A stretch of 5,595 nt of DNA from UBA668 sp046052275 (lineage in GTDB: Bacteria; Actinomycetota; Acidimicrobiia; Acidimicrobiales; Ilumatobacteraceae): NCBI GenBank assembly GCA_046052275.1, contig JBJOMQ010000170.1, positions 1-5,595 of the forward strand, read 5' to 3'. Shown here piece after piece: positions 5,392 through 5,595 of this stretch. The translations under genes were made by a program, and so were the position numbers. The stretch's first letter is position 1, and each line of letters begins with the position of its first letter. A model generated the notes under the pieces. It had not been told where the DNA came from and searched no databases. It saw nothing but the letters and a program-made list of their open reading frames with translations.

Positions 5392-5595
5392 GTAGAGCCC
5401 AAGAATAAAGAGAAGGGTGCTTGCCAGTGGCTTCGCTGATCGCGGTCATCATCTTCTGACGTTCTTCACCCTGGGCCGAGAAGAAGGCCACACACGAGTC
5501 GTTCGTCACGTCCAGGACGTAATAATGGGCACCCCCGGCCGGCAGCGTGCGGGTGAAGGTCCCGCCGGCGCCGACGCGGCGCACGTCCGCGGCGC
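5291..5595 (-). CDS. Unrecognised partial protein, C-terminal part entering from the right edge
   Basis: The frame is open from the window edge (first full codon 5593-5591) to a stop at 5291. Only about 5437-5595 looks like real coding: roughly 50 residues with the segments GGTFTRTLPAGGAHYYVLDV and TNDSCVAFFSAQGEERQKMM. Below that the frame runs antisense-shifted through the TauE remnant and reads as arginine/serine/proline-rich noise, so the native C-terminus was probably lost at the junction near 5440. The HYYVLDV…CVAFF pattern faintly recalls strands of small beta-rich domains such as VOC/glyoxalase folds, but I would not assign it. It shows no membrane segment or catalytic motif. It is unrelated in content to the transporter fragment beside it. 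Confidence 0.4.
   Translation of the reverse strand, partial: AADVRRVGAGGTFTRTLPAGGAHYYVLDVTNDSCVAFFSAQGEERQKMMTAISEATGKHPSLYSWALRACTLPLRPSACATSGPPWPQVSCSTRTHRRVY
5425..5448. other. Apparent junction / frame change at the start of the TauE/SafE remnant
   Basis: The TauE frame (…AKPLASTLLFILGLYVLARF) is open only back to a stop at 5446-5448 and has no start codon before the GTG at 5391. That start would split a membrane helix. Immediately upstream, a different minus-strand frame carries non-membrane, protein-like sequence (…GEERQKMMTAISEATG). A one-base indel could link the frames, but the upstream residues do not look like the hydrophobic first half of a TauE permease, so a second junction is more likely. 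Confidence 0.45.

Noticed and set aside
575..5448. Target-site duplication or terminal repeats linking the junctions near 590, 4957 and 5440
   Set aside because: By eye the three sites share no convincing direct or inverted repeat, so a transposon or integron explanation is not supported.
1..5595. CRISPR arrays, tRNA/rRNA genes, riboswitches
   Set aside because: No regularly spaced repeats, no tRNA cloverleaf or rRNA-like stretch, and intergenic gaps are too short for most riboswitches.

Overview
This is a high-GC bacterial window (a hand count of one line inside murF gives about 70 % GC). The coding style, the reductase fragment resembling mycobacterial AcrA1-type proteins and the TetR/MFS content all suggest an actinobacterium, perhaps a mycobacterial or acidimicrobial relative. 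No rRNA or other marker fixes the lineage.

Layout, left to right: (1) the N-terminal 122 residues of a dicarboxylate/amino-acid:cation symporter on the minus strand, running off the left edge; (2) a 147-bp divergent gap with promoter-like elements in both directions, then what may be the first codons of a plus-strand membrane or exported protein; (3) a minus-strand NAD(P)-binding reductase that keeps its Rossmann N-terminus but is cut off before the catalytic YxxxK; (4) a strong inverted repeat, then a divergent TetR-family regulator; (5) a complete D-alanine--D-alanine ligase gene (ddl, minus) convergent with the regulator; (6) a complete murF (plus) that starts 28 bp from ddl and diverges from it; (7) a minus-strand ORF that overlaps the murF 3' end and joins the C-terminal half of a TauE/SafE-type permease in frame to the C-terminal half of an MFS exporter; (8) an unrecognised partial ORF entering from the right edge in another frame.

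ddl and murF form the coherent functional core. Ddl makes D-Ala-D-Ala, and MurF ligates that dipeptide to UDP-MurNAc-tripeptide, so the two genes encode successive steps of peptidoglycan precursor synthesis from one divergent promoter region. The TetR regulator most likely acts on itself and on the now broken reductase through the palindrome between them.

The block from about 590 to about 4,957 is gene-dense and uniform, but truncated genes border it on both sides: reductase and MFS exporter. The DNA beyond the right border is AT-richer. A further break lies near 5,440. These joins could be real rearrangements, or chimeric joins from assembly or amplification. The sequence alone cannot decide, and no mobile-element gene, terminal repeat or target duplication was seen to explain them.
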